A stretch of DNA of 64,000 nt from Sheuella amnicola (GCF_010499255.1 NZ_JAAGRN010000002.1:186001-250000); one strand, 5' to 3'. Shown: positions 1 through 10,505, counted from the first letter of the stretch. Program-made: numbers and translations. The notes: generated by a model from the sequence alone, not told the origin.

Positions 1-460
1 GCGCCTCCGGATCATTGGCAATGGCAGCATGAATTTGCGCACATTCACGCTGGAACCGACGCAATACAGCATTGACCAACCCTTTGTAATTAATCAATGC
101 TCGCTGTAACTGCGTTGCCTGAACGCTCTGGTCTACCAGTGCATGCGGGGTGTAGACCGGCGCCATCGAGTCAAGCTTATTCCGATCCTCCTGCATCGCC
201 ACATCGAGCAAAAGCAAAGACAACCCGATCAAAGCCCCCACAACCGGACTAGAGGGCTCACGCTGGACAAGCAATCGGCGTATCGCAATCGCTTCACCCC
301 AATGACGCATGGCATAAAAGGCCAGTGCCTGCGCTGAAGGCCGAAGATCGGCGGGAGTTTCACTCAAAGTCTCGGTCAGCGACTGACCGTTTTCAACAGC
401 GGCAATGGCCCGGGCGGCGGCCAACAGGCTTTGGGATAGGGTAGGCGATACTTGATTCAT
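1..460 (-). CDS. rsmB: 16S rRNA m5C967 methyltransferase RsmB, N-terminal part (runs off the window)
   Basis: RsmB methylates C967 of 16S rRNA. Only the N-terminal NusB-like RNA-binding domain (about 153 residues) is inside the window; the catalytic methyltransferase domain lies beyond position 1. The reading was made by hand from the ATG at 460-458. It contains the diagnostic stretch VDQSVQATQLQRALINYKGL followed by VNAVLRRF, typical of the RsmB NusB domain. It is divergent from rimO with about 120 bp between them. The start gives MNQVSPTLSQSLLAAARAI and no better upstream start was seen. Family identity is confident; full-length integrity cannot be judged. Confidence 0.85.
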   Translation of the reverse strand, partial: MNQVSPTLSQSLLAAARAIAAVENGQSLTETLSETPADLRPSAQALAFYAMRHWGEAIAIRRLLVQREPSSPVVGALIGLSLLLLDVAMQEDRNKLDSMAPVYTPHALVDQSVQATQLQRALINYKGLVNAVLRRFQRECAQIHAAIANDPEA

Positions 461-582
461 ACCCTGATTGTAGGGTCTTGGCGCTGGACGCGGGAAGGCA
501 AATTGCGGGAATCCGGTTCAATATGGGCTCCAAGCTAAAATAGCGGTCTATTTTTCGCGGGTTTTATCCCCCAGGTGCCATC

Positions 583-1899
583 ATGTCCTCCCCAAAAGTC
601 GGTTTTGTCAGTCTCGGATGTCCCAAAGCTCTCGTAGATTCCGAACGCATCCTTACACAGCTACGCACTGAGGGTTACCAAATCGTGCCCGACTACGACA
701 ATGCGGACGTCGTTGTTGTCAATACCTGCGGCTTTATCGATAGCGCCAAAGCTGAATCGCTCGACGCAATCGGTGAAGCCATTGCAGAAAACGGCAAGGT
801 CATTGTTACGGGTTGCATGGGCGTGGAAGAGTCCGCCATTCGCAATGTTCATCCGAGTGTACTGGCGGTCACAGGACCTCAACAGTATGAGCAGGTCGTA
901 CGCGCCGTCCACGAAGCCGCCCCGCCGAGCAAAGAACATAATCCTTTACTGGACCTGGTTCCTCCGCAAGGAATCAAACTCACTCCACGCCATTACGCCT
1001 ATCTGAAAATCTCGGAAGGATGTAACCATCGTTGCAGTTTTTGCATTATTCCCTCCCTGCGCGGCGATCTGGTCAGCCGTCCTGTCGGAGATGTTCTTGA
1101 CGAAGCGCAACGACTGGCGCGTGCCGGCGTCAAGGAATTACTGGTGATTTCGCAAGACACAAGCGCTTATGGCGTAGACGTCAAATTTCGCAGCGGTTTC
1201 TGGAACGGTCGCCCGGTCAAAACGCGCATGACCGAACTATGCGACGCATTGTCTGAACTGGGAATCTGGGTTCGTCTGCATTATGTTTATCCTTATCCTC
1301 ATGTCGACGAAGTCATCCCCATGATGACTGAAGGAAAGATTCTTCCCTACCTGGACATCCCGTTTCAGCACGCCAGCCCCCGCATACTTAAGGCAATGAA
1401 ACGTCCCGCCTTTGAAGATAAAACACTTGCGCGCATTCAGGCATGGCGTGCGCAGTGCCCGGACTTGACCTTGCGGTCAACTTTCATCGTCGGGTTTCCG
1501 GGCGAAACCGAAAGCGACTTTCAATATCTGCTGGACTGGATGACAGAAGCACAGCTTGATCGTGTCGGCTGTTTTCAATATTCCGCCGTCGAGGGCGCTG
1601 CGGCCAATGCTCTTGAAGGCGCCGTCCCCGAAGAGGTTAAGCAAGAGCGATGGGATCGCTTCATGGCTCACCAACAAGCCATTTCCACTGCCCGTCTTGC
1701 CCGTCGCGTCGGCAAAGAAATCGATGTATTGATCGACGAAGTCAACGAAGATGGCGCCATCGGCAGATCAAGCGCGGATGCCCCGGAAATCGACGGCAAT
1801 GTTTACGTCGATAGCGAAGACTCGCTCAAGCCCGGCGACATGGTCCGAGTTCGCGTAACCGATTCGGACGAATACGACCTTTGGGCAGACAAAATCTAA
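583..1899 (+). CDS. rimO: Ribosomal protein uS12 Asp89 methylthiotransferase RimO
   Basis: A radical-SAM methylthiotransferase that adds a methylthio group to Asp89 (E. coli numbering) of ribosomal protein S12. The 438-residue length fits the family. Seen in sequence: the N-terminal UPF0004 domain ([16 protein letters not shown]) with its cluster-binding cysteines, including Cys49 in VVNTCGF and the Cys in VTGCMG; then the radical-SAM CxxxCxxC motif in [16 protein letters not shown]; then a C-terminal TRAM-type region ending [18 protein letters not shown]. The Asp/Gly context and the PSLRG segment favour RimO over MiaB. The start ATG follows a weak AGGTG. It stands alone between rsmB (divergent) and fmt. 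Confidence 0.95.
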   Translation: MSSPKVGFVSLGCPKALVDSERILTQLRTEGYQIVPDYDNADVVVVNTCGFIDSAKAESLDAIGEAIAENGKVIVTGCMGVEESAIRNVHPSVLAVTGPQQYEQVVRAVHEAAPPSKEHNPLLDLVPPQGIKLTPRHYAYLKISEGCNHRCSFCIIPSLRGDLVSRPVGDVLDEAQRLARAGVKELLVISQDTSAYGVDVKFRSGFWNGRPVKTRMTELCDALSELGIWVRLHYVYPYPHVDEVIPMMTEGKILPYLDIPFQHASPRILKAMKRPAFEDKTLARIQAWRAQCPDLTLRSTFIVGFPGETESDFQYLLDWMTEAQLDRVGCFQYSAVEGAAANALEGAVPEEVKQERWDRFMAHQQAISTARLARRVGKEIDVLIDEVNEDGAIGRSSADAPEIDGNVYVDSEDSLKPGDMVRVRVTDSDEYDLWADKI

Positions 1900-1940
1900 T
1901 TTTTCTATAGGCGCGTCACTTGAACCAGGATGCAACAGCT

Positions 1941-2888
1941 ATGCGGGTCGGGTTTGCCGGCACGCCGGAATTTTCCCGTATTGCCCTGCGGGCGATTATC
2001 GATGCGGGCTATCACGTTCCGCTTGTACTGACTCAGCCGGATCGTCCGGCCGGCAGAGGCCTTAAGCTGACGCCAAGCCCCGTAAAACAATTAGCGATTG
2101 AACACAAAATACCGATCGCCCAGCCTCGCAGTCTGCGACTGGACGGAAAGTATCCCGAAGAGGCTCACGCGGGTCAGGAAGCACTGAAAATCGCCAATTT
2201 GGATGTGCTGGTCGTTGCGGCCTATGGCCTGATTCTGCCTCAATGGGTGCTTGAGACCCCGCGCTATGGTTGCCTGAATATTCATGCCAGCCTTTTGCCG
2301 CGTTGGCGAGGTGCGGCCCCGATTCAACGCGCAATCGAAGCCGGCGATGCCGCGACAGGCATCACCATTATGCAGATGGATATCGGCTTGGATACGGGCG
2401 ACATGCTGCTTGTTGAATCACTGCCGATTACACAGACAGACACCGCTGCTACGCTGCACGACAAACTCGCGGCACAAGGCGCCCGATTGATTGTCGATGC
2501 GTTGAAGGCCCTGCCTCGCAACCTTTTGCAGCGGATCCCACAACCCGCAGAAGGCGTCACCTATGCTGCCAAGCTCGACAAAGCTGAGGCCGCGCTTGAC
2601 TTGCTTCAGCCTGCCTCGATATTGGCCAGACGGATCCGGGCATTCAATCCGGCACCCGGAACAACCATCATGCTGCCCGGCATTGCAGACCCCGTCAAAG
2701 TCTGGCGTGCGGAGCTTTTGGATGAGAAGAGCTCGTCCACCGAACCCGGAAAAGTGCTATCGATTTCACAACAAGGAATCGACATCACGTGCAATCCGGG
2801 GACGCTTCGCTTGACCGAGCTTCAACGGGCGGGAGGTAAAAGACAATCTGTCGAAATCTTCGTGCAAGGATGGTCGCCTAACACTTGA
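1941..2888 (+). CDS. fmt: Methionyl-tRNA formyltransferase
   Basis: Formylates the initiator Met-tRNA using 10-formyl-tetrahydrofolate. The protein begins [19 protein letters not shown] and carries the conserved folate/catalytic segment [20 protein letters not shown] and the downstream [14 protein letters not shown]-terminal OB-fold-like domain follows, with the usual 'A.KL.K.EA' linker seen as [14 protein letters not shown]. An in-frame TTG at 1920 would extend it by seven residues; the ATG at 1941 is preferred because the family starts at this point and an AGGA lies at about the right distance. 315 residues is normal. In many proteobacteria fmt sits beside def; here def is nearby but on the opposite strand. 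Confidence 0.95.
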   Translation: MRVGFAGTPEFSRIALRAIIDAGYHVPLVLTQPDRPAGRGLKLTPSPVKQLAIEHKIPIAQPRSLRLDGKYPEEAHAGQEALKIANLDVLVVAAYGLILPQWVLETPRYGCLNIHASLLPRWRGAAPIQRAIEAGDAATGITIMQMDIGLDTGDMLLVESLPITQTDTAATLHDKLAAQGARLIVDALKALPRNLLQRIPQPAEGVTYAAKLDKAEAALDLLQPASILARRIRAFNPAPGTTIMLPGIADPVKVWRAELLDEKSSSTEPGKVLSISQQGIDITCNPGTLRLTELQRAGGKRQSVEIFVQGWSPNT

Positions 2889-2902
2889 GGGGAATCGCGC
2901 AA

Positions 2903-3220
2903 CTAAATGCCGTCGATATCCTTGATTGTCGGCGGCAGATCACGACGCTCCCGAATCTTCATCAACATGATGATGCCCGACAAAACCACAGTAATGACAT
3001 TGGCAATCACAACCGGAAACGAGCGGATCAGCAAACCATACGCCAGCCAAAAACAGACTCCCAGCGTAAATAATACGTACATGGCCAATGAAATCGACTG
3101 CGTATCGCGAGTCCTGATGACTTTGAAGGTTTGAGGAAAAAAGGCCACGGTCGTTAACGTAGCTCCAACGTAACCCACCACCTCGACAAGCAACGCAAAG
3201 TCCTGCTCAGACACGCTCAT
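2903..3220 (-). CDS. SemiSWEET-like PQ-loop membrane protein
   Basis: A small three-helix membrane protein of about 105 residues. It resembles bacterial SemiSWEET sugar transporters: helix 1 [20 protein letters not shown] with the PQ motif in [19 protein letters not shown], helix 2 [18 protein letters not shown], and helix 3 [17 protein letters not shown]. SemiSWEETs dimerise to move sugars, but the substrate here is unknown. The ATG at 3220 and a GTG at 3226 are both possible starts. Either overlaps the 3' end of def by 14-20 nt, so the gene is probably translated together with def. Confidence 0.8.
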   Translation of the reverse strand: MSVSEQDFALLVEVVGYVGATLTTVAFFPQTFKVIRTRDTQSISLAMYVLFTLGVCFWLAYGLLIRSFPVVIANVITVVLSGIIMLMKIRERRDLPPTIKDIDGI

Positions 3221-3719
3221 GCTCACGTTGCTCTTTACGCAACTTCGTTTTCAGGCGCGTCTGTTTCAGCATCGATAAATGCTGAACAAACACCAAACCA
3301 TTCAGATGATCTATTTCGTGCTGCACGCAAACCGCCAACAGGCCGTCCGCATCGAACTCGAAAGGCTCGCCATCCAGATTCAAGGCGCGCACCCGCACTT
3401 CTGAAGGCCGCTTCACCTCATCGTATACGCCAGGGACGGACAAACAACCCTCTTCATAAGTTTTGACATCATCACTAAAGGAAATAATTTCGGGATTGAT
3501 CAACACCATCAACCCTTCCTTGTCTTCGCTCACGTCAATCACAACGACTCTTTCGTGCACATCGACCTGGGTGGCGGCCAACCCTACGCCCGGAGCGTCG
3601 TACATGGTTTCGATCATGTCGGCCACCAATCGGCGGATACGATCATCTACCTTAGCCACGGGCTTGGCAACCTTGTGCAGTCGCTTATCGGGATAGTGAA
3701 GAATATTGAGTAATGCCAT
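3207..3719 (-). CDS. def: Peptide deformylase
   Basis: Removes the N-formyl group from nascent proteins; an Fe2+/Zn2+ metalloenzyme. All three signature motifs are present: GVGLAATQV (motif 1), EGCLSVPG with the metal Cys (motif 2), and QHEIDHLNG, the HExxH with catalytic Glu (motif 3). The open frame extends upstream to 3830, but [18 protein letters not shown] at 3719 is the canonical N-terminus, giving 170 residues. The preceding 37 codons have no family similarity. The downstream SemiSWEET-like gene overlaps its end. Confidence 0.95.
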   Translation of the reverse strand: MALLNILHYPDKRLHKVAKPVAKVDDRIRRLVADMIETMYDAPGVGLAATQVDVHERVVVIDVSEDKEGLMVLINPEIISFSDDVKTYEEGCLSVPGVYDEVKRPSEVRVRALNLDGEPFEFDADGLLAVCVQHEIDHLNGLVFVQHLSMLKQTRLKTKLRKEQREHERV

Positions 3720-3800
3720 GAAATGAGTTCGCCAAAACCAAATACCGCACCGAACGCCGGCGCGAATCAAGAATAAATCACAGTTTAATTTAATAGTTCG

Positions 3801-3815
3801 CTGATTTCTAATCAG
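3801..3815. promoter_or_regulatory. Small perfect palindrome in the def/dprA intergenic region
   Basis: CTGATT-TCT-AATCAG (6-bp arms, 3-nt spacer) lies in the roughly 200-bp AT-rich region between the divergent def and dprA genes. It could be an operator for either gene. No regulator was identified, and short palindromes of this kind also occur by chance. Confidence 0.3.
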
Positions 3816-3921
3816 ATTTTCAATTTGCACGGATTACCTATACTCACTCCCCCGCTCGAATGCGTGGATCGTTTCATCCCGACTCCAATCTTGGGATTGT
3901 TGTGCGTGGCACACTTCCGGC

Positions 3922-5055
3922 ATGACAATCACCTCTGTTTACGACTCCATTCATGCCTGGATCCGATTCAATTTCGAGCCCGGCTTGGGACTCTCCAAAA
4001 AACACCACATACTGTCGCTATTTCACGATCCCCTTGCGATATATCGGGCAACGCACGACGAACTGCGCGCAAAACTGCCCCTATCGATTGCTGAGCAATT
4101 CATGCGACCACCGATGGTCAATCACGCAAAACTGATCCAGAGTGCGTTGCAGTGGGCGACACAATCCGGGCATCAACTTCTCACCCCTGATCACCAAAAT
4201 TATCCCTGCCTGCTTAAGGAAATGCCTGATGCACCCCTTTTACTGTTCGCCCTGGGGGACCTGAGTCGCCTGGAAACTGACGCGATTGCAATCGTTGGAT
4301 CGCGCAATGCCACGGTAGATGGCTGTGAAAACGCCAAAGATTTTGCGCGATTCCTTTCGAATCAAGGAATTTGCATCATCAGCGGGCTAGCGTACGGGAT
4401 CGATGCCGCAGCGCACGAAGGTGCATTAACAGGCCAAATTGATTCAGGCGGGACGATTGCCGTCCTTGGAACAGGAATAGACATTATCTATCCCGCTTCC
4501 CACAAGGAGCTTGCCGCCAATATTCTGATGCAAAACGGATTGCTTTTATCCGAACTACCTCCCGGCGCGCCTCCCTTGCCCGCCCACTTTCCGCGCCGCA
4601 ATCGGATCGTCGCAGGCTTATCAAGAGGCGTTCTTGTTGTCGAAGCCGCGCTAAAAAGCGGATCACTCATTACAGCCCGCCTAGCTAACGAAATGGGGAG
4701 GGAAGTTTTTGCCCTCCCCGGCTCGATTCATGCGCCACTCTCGCGCGGTCCACACTCACTCATCCAGCAAGGGGCCAAACTCGTAGAAACTGGTTCGGAC
4801 ATTTTGTCCGAATTCGGATTTACGAACCATACAACCTCGCCTAAAAAGGAAAAAAAACGTCAGCAGTCCGTTCAGCCTCCTTCATCCCCTCTTTGGCAGG
4901 CAATCGGCTACGATCCGATCACTGAAGAGACGCTTGCCATGCGTGTCAATATGCTTCCGGGATTGATGCAAACCGAATTGCTTACACTTGAGCTTGGTGG
5001 TCATATCATCAGAGGCGCGAACGGGACACTGCAACGTGCCCGAACAAAGGCTTAA
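3922..5055 (+). CDS. dprA: DNA-processing protein DprA (Smf)
   Basis: DprA loads RecA onto incoming single-stranded DNA during natural transformation. The 377-residue protein has an N-terminal SAM-like helical region, then the Rossmann-type DprA core: AIVGSRNATVDGCENAKDFA, CIISGLAYGIDAAAHEGAL, GGTIAVLGTGIDIIYP, HFPRRNRIVAGLSRGVLVVE, and ALPGSIHAPLSRG. A C-terminal winged-helix-like segment (about residues 310-377) follows a Lys/Ser/Pro-rich linker. The ATG at 3922 has a poor Shine-Dalgarno, so the start is less certain than the identity. Its presence suggests at least an ancestral capacity for DNA uptake. Confidence 0.93.
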   Translation: MTITSVYDSIHAWIRFNFEPGLGLSKKHHILSLFHDPLAIYRATHDELRAKLPLSIAEQFMRPPMVNHAKLIQSALQWATQSGHQLLTPDHQNYPCLLKEMPDAPLLLFALGDLSRLETDAIAIVGSRNATVDGCENAKDFARFLSNQGICIISGLAYGIDAAAHEGALTGQIDSGGTIAVLGTGIDIIYPASHKELAANILMQNGLLLSELPPGAPPLPAHFPRRNRIVAGLSRGVLVVEAALKSGSLITARLANEMGREVFALPGSIHAPLSRGPHSLIQQGAKLVETGSDILSEFGFTNHTTSPKKEKKRQQSVQPPSSPLWQAIGYDPITEETLAMRVNMLPGLMQTELLTLELGGHIIRGANGTLQRARTKA

Positions 5056-5115
5056 GATAGAGATATCTCTAGTGCGTGTTAGTGCGCCATACCGATTTTC
5101 TGTGGAGTCTTCATC

Positions 5116-6027
5116 ATGGCATTACCCAGTTTTGTGAAAATTGTCGAAGTTTCACCCCGCGACGGACTTCAAAACGAAAAAGAACTGATCTCGACCGACG
5201 TCAAGGTCGAGCTTGTCAACCGCTTGAGTGATGCGGGCTTTCTGAATGTCGAAGCCACTGCCTTTGTTTCGCCCAAATGGACGCCGCAAATGGCTGATGC
5301 AGCCGATGTCATGGCTCGCATCCGTCGCAGACCTGGGACGATTTATTCTGTGTTGACTCCGAACATGAAGGGTTTCGAAGCCGCACTCGCCGCTGGCGCA
5401 GATGAAGTTGTTATTTTCGGTGCCGCCAGTGAAGCTTTTTCACAGAAGAACATCAACTGCTCAATCGCGGAATCCATCGACCGGTTCGAACCTGTCGCGC
5501 AGGCGGCGCGTCAAGCAGGCATTCGATTGCGTGGCGCGCTCAGTTGCACGCTTGGCTGTCCTTATCAGGGCGAGGTGCCGATCTCATCCGTCGTGGACGT
5601 AGCCAAACGATTCGCCGCCATGGGGTGCGATGAAATCGACATCGCCGATACGATCGGTGTGGGCACCCCGCAACGCACACGTCAGGTTATGCAAGCCGTC
5701 GCCGAAATCATCGATATCAGTAAAATTTCAGGCCATTTCCATGACACATATGGGCAATCCCTCGCCAATATTCTGGCCGCCATGGAAGTCGGAGTCTCGA
5801 TTTTTCACACATCCGTCGCAGGACTAGGCGGTTGCCCCTACGCAAAAGGCGCTTCGGGCAACGTTGCAACGGAAGATGTCCTGTTCATGCTGCGAGGGAT
5901 GGGCATTGAAACCGGTATCGATTTCGATGCGGTCGTGGACATTGGACAATGGATCGCAGGCCACCTCAAGCGCCCCGGTGGTAGTCGCGCGGGCAATGCC
6001 ATCGCCGCAAACAAAGCGAACCGTTAA
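5116..6027 (+). CDS. Hydroxymethylglutaryl-CoA lyase
   Basis: Cleaves HMG-CoA to acetoacetate and acetyl-CoA, the last step of leucine degradation. The 303-residue TIM-barrel protein opens with EVSPRDGLQNEK, the active-site Arg/Asp motif. It carries the metal-binding HFHDTYGQSLAN histidines and the signature loop AGLGGCPYAKGASGNVATED with the catalytic Cys. A GGAG precedes the ATG. None of the other leucine-degradation genes (liu/mcc) are adjacent, so it is an isolated copy. A related HMGL-like lyase with another acyl-CoA substrate is possible. Confidence 0.9.
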   Translation: MALPSFVKIVEVSPRDGLQNEKELISTDVKVELVNRLSDAGFLNVEATAFVSPKWTPQMADAADVMARIRRRPGTIYSVLTPNMKGFEAALAAGADEVVIFGAASEAFSQKNINCSIAESIDRFEPVAQAARQAGIRLRGALSCTLGCPYQGEVPISSVVDVAKRFAAMGCDEIDIADTIGVGTPQRTRQVMQAVAEIIDISKISGHFHDTYGQSLANILAAMEVGVSIFHTSVAGLGGCPYAKGASGNVATEDVLFMLRGMGIETGIDFDAVVDIGQWIAGHLKRPGGSRAGNAIAANKANR

Positions 6028-6062
6028 AAGTGGCTTCGTTTTCATTTAATAGGAAGCAAACT

Positions 6063-6533
6063 GTGGCGCACCAATTAAAGAAATGGTTATTTGCCACCGG
6101 CATTGTTTTGGCCATTTGCGGTCCTACATGCAATGCCCTGGCGGCGGATTGCTTCGCAACAGTCGAAAGCGACGATGCGCTGCGATTCACCCCAAGCCAT
6201 ATTGAGGTGCCGGCAAGTTGTCAGGATTTCACCATCAAACTGACTCACGTCGGTCGGCTACCTAAAGCAGCGATGGGACACAACTGGGTATTAGTCAAAT
6301 CCAGCGACCTGGAAGGGGTGGCACGAACAGGCATGCTTGCTGGAGCTGCCCATGAATACATCGATCCGACAGATCGTCGCGTCATTGCACATAGCGGACT
6401 GATCGGTAGCGGAGGGAGCACCTCAGTCACTTTTGCCGTCAATAAATTGCAGGTTGGTCAAAGCTATGCATTCCTATGCACCTTTGCCGGACACTCGCCA
6501 ATCATGCAAGGCACCGTCAGCCTGAAACCTTGA
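6063..6533 (+). CDS. Azurin-type periplasmic blue copper protein
   Basis: A type-1 copper electron carrier. The predicted precursor of about 156 residues starts with the signal peptide MAHQLKKWLFATGIVLAICG, cleaved near CNALA-ADC. Copper ligands can be placed: His in AMGHNW, then Cys, His and Met in FLCTFAGHSPIM. The azurin disulfide cysteines are present in ADCFATV and PASCQDF. The GTG at 6063, six nucleotides after AGGAAG, is preferred over the GTG at 6030, which would put extra residues ahead of the signal peptide. The PCuAC copper chaperone follows 16 nt later, so the pair is likely co-transcribed and copper related. Confidence 0.9.
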   Translation: MAHQLKKWLFATGIVLAICGPTCNALAADCFATVESDDALRFTPSHIEVPASCQDFTIKLTHVGRLPKAAMGHNWVLVKSSDLEGVARTGMLAGAAHEYIDPTDRRVIAHSGLIGSGGSTSVTFAVNKLQVGQSYAFLCTFAGHSPIMQGTVSLKP

Positions 6534-6549
6534 TTTACTGGAGATTTAG

Positions 6550-7065
6550 ATGAAGCTTATTCGTACTTTCTTGACATCCGCCTTGTTGTTGGGCCTAGGG
6601 GCACAACAAGCCTGGTCAGCCGATTTCACGCTTGGTCCGATCGAAATGAATGACCCATGGATCCGGGCATCCGTACCCGGTCAGACGAATGGTGCAGGCT
6701 ATATACAATTCAAATCTACCGGGGCTGCTGCGGATAAATTGATTTCCGCTCAATCCGAAGCCGCAACAACCGTTGAGCTTCATACGGTCATCACTGAAAA
6801 TGGCGTTGCAAAAATGCAGCAAGTGCCTGAAATCATCATCCCGTCGAACGGAAGCGTCAATTTGGCACCCGGCGGGTATCACATTATGTTTTTAAAGTTG
6901 ACGGCGCCCTTCAAGCAGGACAGCACCATTCCTGTCGTTCTTAAATTCGAAAAGGCAGGGGAAATCCGCGTGAACTTCACCGTCAAACCGTCAACCTACA
7001 ATCCCGGCAAGTCGGGCAATAACGCGGATAGTCATATGGGTCACAGCGGTGGCATGAAGCACTAG
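6550..7065 (+). CDS. Periplasmic copper chaperone PCuAC (DUF461)
   Basis: PCuAC proteins carry Cu(I) in the periplasm and deliver it to cytochrome oxidase, directly or through Sco. The protein has a signal peptide (MKLIRTFLTSALLLGLGAQQ, cleaved near AWSA). The PCuAC copper motif H-x(n)-M-x(n)-HxM is visible as VELHTV, VAKMQQV and GGYHIMFL. The C-terminus is also rich in metal-binding residues (SHMGHSGGMKH). An SD (GGAG) precedes the ATG. It follows the azurin gene at a 16-nt gap. It may matter here because a Sco protein is encoded in this window while ctaG was not found in the cox cluster. Confidence 0.88.
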   Translation: MKLIRTFLTSALLLGLGAQQAWSADFTLGPIEMNDPWIRASVPGQTNGAGYIQFKSTGAAADKLISAQSEAATTVELHTVITENGVAKMQQVPEIIIPSNGSVNLAPGGYHIMFLKLTAPFKQDSTIPVVLKFEKAGEIRVNFTVKPSTYNPGKSGNNADSHMGHSGGMKH

Positions 7066-7075
7066 CCTTACGATC

Positions 7076-7786
7076 TCAGGGGTTGGGGCGCGAACCAAAA
7101 ATAGCCGACCCGACCCTGATTTCCGTCGACCCCTCTTCAATCGCCAGCTCGAAATCCGAACTCATCCCCATCGACAATCGATCAAGAGAAATTCCCTCAA
7201 TCGCCTCTTCCCTGGCTTTATCCCTCAAGGCTCTAAGCTGAGCGAAACAACTTCTAACGGCGCGAGCATCGGAAGACAAAATTGCCAGTGTCATCAATCC
7301 CTGCACTCGCAATGTCTGAAACTGCTTCAATTCGCGTAAAAAAGGAATCAGCTCGGACATTTCCAGGCCGGACTTGGTTTCTTCGGGAGAGGTTTTAACC
7401 TGAACCAACACATCAATCGCTCGACCTTCCGACTGAAGCCGACGATCGAGTGCCTGTGCCAATTCCAGACGATCAAGGGACTGCAGTTCATGCGCAAGTC
7501 GAGCCACATCTTTCGCCTTATTCGTCTGCACCTGGCCGATCACAACCCATTGCAATCCGCAGTCGACAAGTAAAGGCGCTTTTTGGGCAATTTCCTGCGT
7601 GCGATTTTCGCCAAATCGCTTGTAACCTAGCGCAACAGCCTCGCGAATCGAGTGCTCACCAAAAGTCTTACTGACCGGCAATAAGGTCACTTCATCGGGT
7701 TGACGGCCAGCACGCACGCAAGCGGCCGCAATGCGGATACGGATGGCGGCAATACGATCTGCCATGGTGTCTTGATTTGAACTCAT
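7076..7786 (-). CDS. yggS: Pyridoxal phosphate homeostasis protein YggS/PLPBP
   Basis: A PLP-binding protein without a known catalytic reaction that buffers the cellular PLP pool. The 236-residue alanine-racemase-type barrel has the PLP lysine in LLPVSKTFG and the conserved FGENRTQE, VIGQVQTNKAKDVA and LSMGMSSDFELAIEEGSTEI segments. The last of these holds the phosphate-binding GMSxD motif. The start ATG lies six bases after GGAG. It is convergent with the PCuAC gene and divergent from tcuA. Confidence 0.93.
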   Translation of the reverse strand: MSSNQDTMADRIAAIRIRIAAACVRAGRQPDEVTLLPVSKTFGEHSIREAVALGYKRFGENRTQEIAQKAPLLVDCGLQWVVIGQVQTNKAKDVARLAHELQSLDRLELAQALDRRLQSEGRAIDVLVQVKTSPEETKSGLEMSELIPFLRELKQFQTLRVQGLMTLAILSSDARAVRSCFAQLRALRDKAREEAIEGISLDRLSMGMSSDFELAIEEGSTEIRVGSAIFGSRPNP

Positions 7787-7903
7787 GCTTCGCTCCGAAA
7801 ACTTCTCGATCTAACGTGATCTTACATCTTCTATCGGTCGGCGATCTGGCGTCAGGGCTGCATCTCCGCTATGATCGACGCAGTCTAATATTGAGGCATA
7901 GTC

Positions 7904-9319
7904 ATGTGGGATGTAATCGTAGTCGGGGGCGGCAATGCGGCCTTGTGTGGCGCACTTATGGCAAGGGAAGCCGGTGCCAGCGTCTTGCTTTTGGAAGCAT
8001 CGCCGAAGGAGTGGCGCGGCGGCAATTCGCAACACACTCGCAATCTACGATGCATGCACGACGCACCGCAAGATGTTCTGGTTGATGCTTACCCCGAAGA
8101 AGAATACTGGCAGGATCTATTGAAGGTCACTGGAGGACAAACCAACGAACAACTCGCACGCATGGTGATCCGCGAATCATCGACATGTCGCGACTGGATG
8201 CGCAAGCATGGTGTGCGGTTTCAACCCCCGCTATCGGGAACATTGCACGTGGCGCGTACCAACGCATTTTTCATGGGTGGCGGCAAAGCACTGATAAATG
8301 CGTACTATCAGAGCGCCGAGAAACTCGGTGTCGATATTCTTTATGACTCGCCTGTGGACAACCTTGAAATCAAGGATGGTAAGTTTATCGCAGCCCTTGT
8401 GGGAGACAAACGATACGCTGGTCGCGCCTGCATTCTAGGGTGTGGTGGTTTCGAATCCAATCGGGATTGGCTCAAAGAAGCATGGGGGCAGAACGAGCGC
8501 GGCGAATGGCCGGCTGAAAACTTCCTGATTCGCGGCACCCGTTACAACATGGGAACCGTACTCAAGGTCATGATGCGTGAAGGCGCGGATACCATGGGTG
8601 ATCAAACCCAAGCACACTGCGTCGCGATCGATGCACGCGCTCCTCTCTATGACGGCGGAATTGCCACCCGCCTGGACTGTGTGTCGCTGGGTGTTGTGGT
8701 GAACTGCAACGCTGAGCGATTCTATGACGAAGGCGAAGACTTTTGGCCTAAACGCTACGCTTTGTGGGGTCGTCTGGTCGCACTGCAACCCAAACAAATC
8801 GCTTACACAATCATTGATGCCAAGTCGGTCGGACGCTTCATGCCACCCGTATTCAAGGGCGAAAAGGCGCAAACGCTTGAAGAGCTTGCTCGCAAACTCG
8901 GACTGGACGAGAACCAATTCGTTAAAACAATTTCCGACTTCAATGCGGCATGTCGCGTGGGCACTTTCGATCATACGATTCAAGACGATTGCCACACGGA
9001 AGGAGTCACGCCTGAAAAGACCCACTGGGCTCGTCCGATCGACACCGCGCCATTTTATGGTTATGCGTTGCGACCGGGCATTACCTTCACCTATTTTGGT
9101 TTGACGACCGACGAAAAGGCAAGCGTGTTTTTTGGAGGCAAGGCGAGTCCGAATATGTTCGCTGCCGGTGAAATCAGCGCCGGCAATGTCTTAGGAAAGG
9201 GATATACCGCCGGAGTCGGAATGTCGATCGGCACTGCTTTCGGTCGCATCGCCGGCACACAAGCCGCACGGGCAGCCAATAAAATCAAACACGAAGGAGC
9301 GCAGCATGCAGCCGCTTGA
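7904..9319 (+). CDS. tcuA: FAD-dependent tricarballylate dehydrogenase-like protein TcuA
   Basis: In Salmonella TcuA oxidises tricarballylate to cis-aconitate and passes electrons to TcuB. This 471-residue flavoprotein opens with the dinucleotide-binding motif [18 protein letters not shown] and ends with the FAD-pocket segment [21 protein letters not shown], as in fumarate-reductase/succinate-dehydrogenase flavoproteins. The [13 protein letters not shown] segment matches my memory of the TcuA family. Its stop overlaps tcuB by 14 nt, indicating translational coupling. The true substrate could be another tricarboxylate or dicarboxylate. Confidence 0.85.
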   Translation: MWDVIVVGGGNAALCGALMAREAGASVLLLEASPKEWRGGNSQHTRNLRCMHDAPQDVLVDAYPEEEYWQDLLKVTGGQTNEQLARMVIRESSTCRDWMRKHGVRFQPPLSGTLHVARTNAFFMGGGKALINAYYQSAEKLGVDILYDSPVDNLEIKDGKFIAALVGDKRYAGRACILGCGGFESNRDWLKEAWGQNERGEWPAENFLIRGTRYNMGTVLKVMMREGADTMGDQTQAHCVAIDARAPLYDGGIATRLDCVSLGVVVNCNAERFYDEGEDFWPKRYALWGRLVALQPKQIAYTIIDAKSVGRFMPPVFKGEKAQTLEELARKLGLDENQFVKTISDFNAACRVGTFDHTIQDDCHTEGVTPEKTHWARPIDTAPFYGYALRPGITFTYFGLTTDEKASVFFGGKASPNMFAAGEISAGNVLGKGYTAGVGMSIGTAFGRIAGTQAARAANKIKHEGAQHAAA

Positions 9320-10505
9320 GTCACTCGCGCGTGAGGCGCAAAATCTGGTGGGTGCAACCGAACACTCGATCTCTTGGCATAAAAAAGGCATCACCGCGAA
9401 CGAAGCAGAGGTAGCGCGTGAGCTTCAAATCTGTAATGCATGTCGATATTGTGAAGGATTTTGCGCAGTATTCCCCGCAATGGCGAGAAGACTTGAATTC
9501 GACAATAAGGCCGATCTCAACTATCTGGCTAATCTTTGTCACAACTGCGGCGCCTGTCTGCACGCATGTCAATACGCGCCCCCCCATGAGTTTGCCGTCA
9601 ATATTCCGCAAGCCATGGCCAAGGTCCGGATGGAAACCTATACCGACTTTGCCTGGCCGGCATCGCTTGGCAAACTGTACAAGAACAATGGCCTGACCCT
9701 GTCGCTTGCGACAGCCTTTGGCTTGGTGCTGTTTCTAGTGTTAACGATTTTATCGACTGGCAACCTCTTATCCGAAGGCCAAGCCCAACCTCTGAACGGA
9801 AACTTCTACGCCATCTTTCCGCATAACACACTGGCCTTGATGTTTGGCGCAGTATTCGGTTTCGCAATTCTGGCTCTTGGAATCGGCGTGCGAAGATTCT
9901 GGAAAGAAATCACCCCCGGAAAAGCCACAGGCGAAACCATGAGTGAAGCTGCGCACGATGCACTCAAGCTCAAATATCTGGATGGTGGTCATGGCGAGGG
10001 TTGCAATGACGAAGATGACCGTTTCACGCTGCGTCGCCGTCGCTTTCATCACCTGACCTTCTATGGTTTCATGCTGTGTTTTGCAGCAACATCCGTCGCC
10101 ACAATCTACCACTATATATTCGATTGGCAAGCGCCTTACGCCTACACAAGCTTGCCTGTCATTCTCGGGACAGTTGGCGGCATTGGCCTGCTGATCGGTC
10201 CTGCAGGCTTGCTTTGGTTGAATATGAATCGTGCACCGCTACATGGAGATGCTGCGCAAAAGCCGATGGATCGTGGCTTCATCGCTTTGCTCTTTTTAAC
10301 TAGCCTGACCGGGTTGATCCTGATGATTTGGCGCTCTACGGGCATCATGCCACTGATGCTCGCCATTCACCTGGGCATCGTCATGGCTTTATTCCTCACG
10401 CTACCATACGGTAAGTTTGCGCACGGCATTTATCGTTGTGCCGCACTCTTAAAGTGGTCGATCGAAAAAAGACAGCCTAATAATTTGGGATTGGGTTCGG
10501 ATTAA
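9306..10505 (+). CDS. tcuB: Iron-sulfur and membrane electron-transfer protein TcuB
   Basis: Partner of TcuA that re-oxidises its FADH2 into the quinone pool. The N-terminal half has two cysteine clusters for Fe-S centres: [17 protein letters not shown] and [13 protein letters not shown]. From about residue 120 there are six or so hydrophobic helices (for example [19 protein letters not shown] and [18 protein letters not shown]) with histidines that could ligate heme. The 399-residue length agrees with the family. It overlaps tcuA and is followed after about 20 nt by a Bug binding protein, so the three are probably one transcript. Confidence 0.87.
   Translation: MQPLESLAREAQNLVGATEHSISWHKKGITANEAEVARELQICNACRYCEGFCAVFPAMARRLEFDNKADLNYLANLCHNCGACLHACQYAPPHEFAVNIPQAMAKVRMETYTDFAWPASLGKLYKNNGLTLSLATAFGLVLFLVLTILSTGNLLSEGQAQPLNGNFYAIFPHNTLALMFGAVFGFAILALGIGVRRFWKEITPGKATGETMSEAAHDALKLKYLDGGHGEGCNDEDDRFTLRRRRFHHLTFYGFMLCFAATSVATIYHYIFDWQAPYAYTSLPVILGTVGGIGLLIGPAGLLWLNMNRAPLHGDAAQKPMDRGFIALLFLTSLTGLILMIWRSTGIMPLMLAIHLGIVMALFLTLPYGKFAHGIYRCAALLKWSIEKRQPNNLGLGSD

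Noticed and set aside
8435-9025. 196-codon minus-strand open frame inside tcuA
   Set aside because: A shadow of tcuA; no ribosome site and no recognisable domain.
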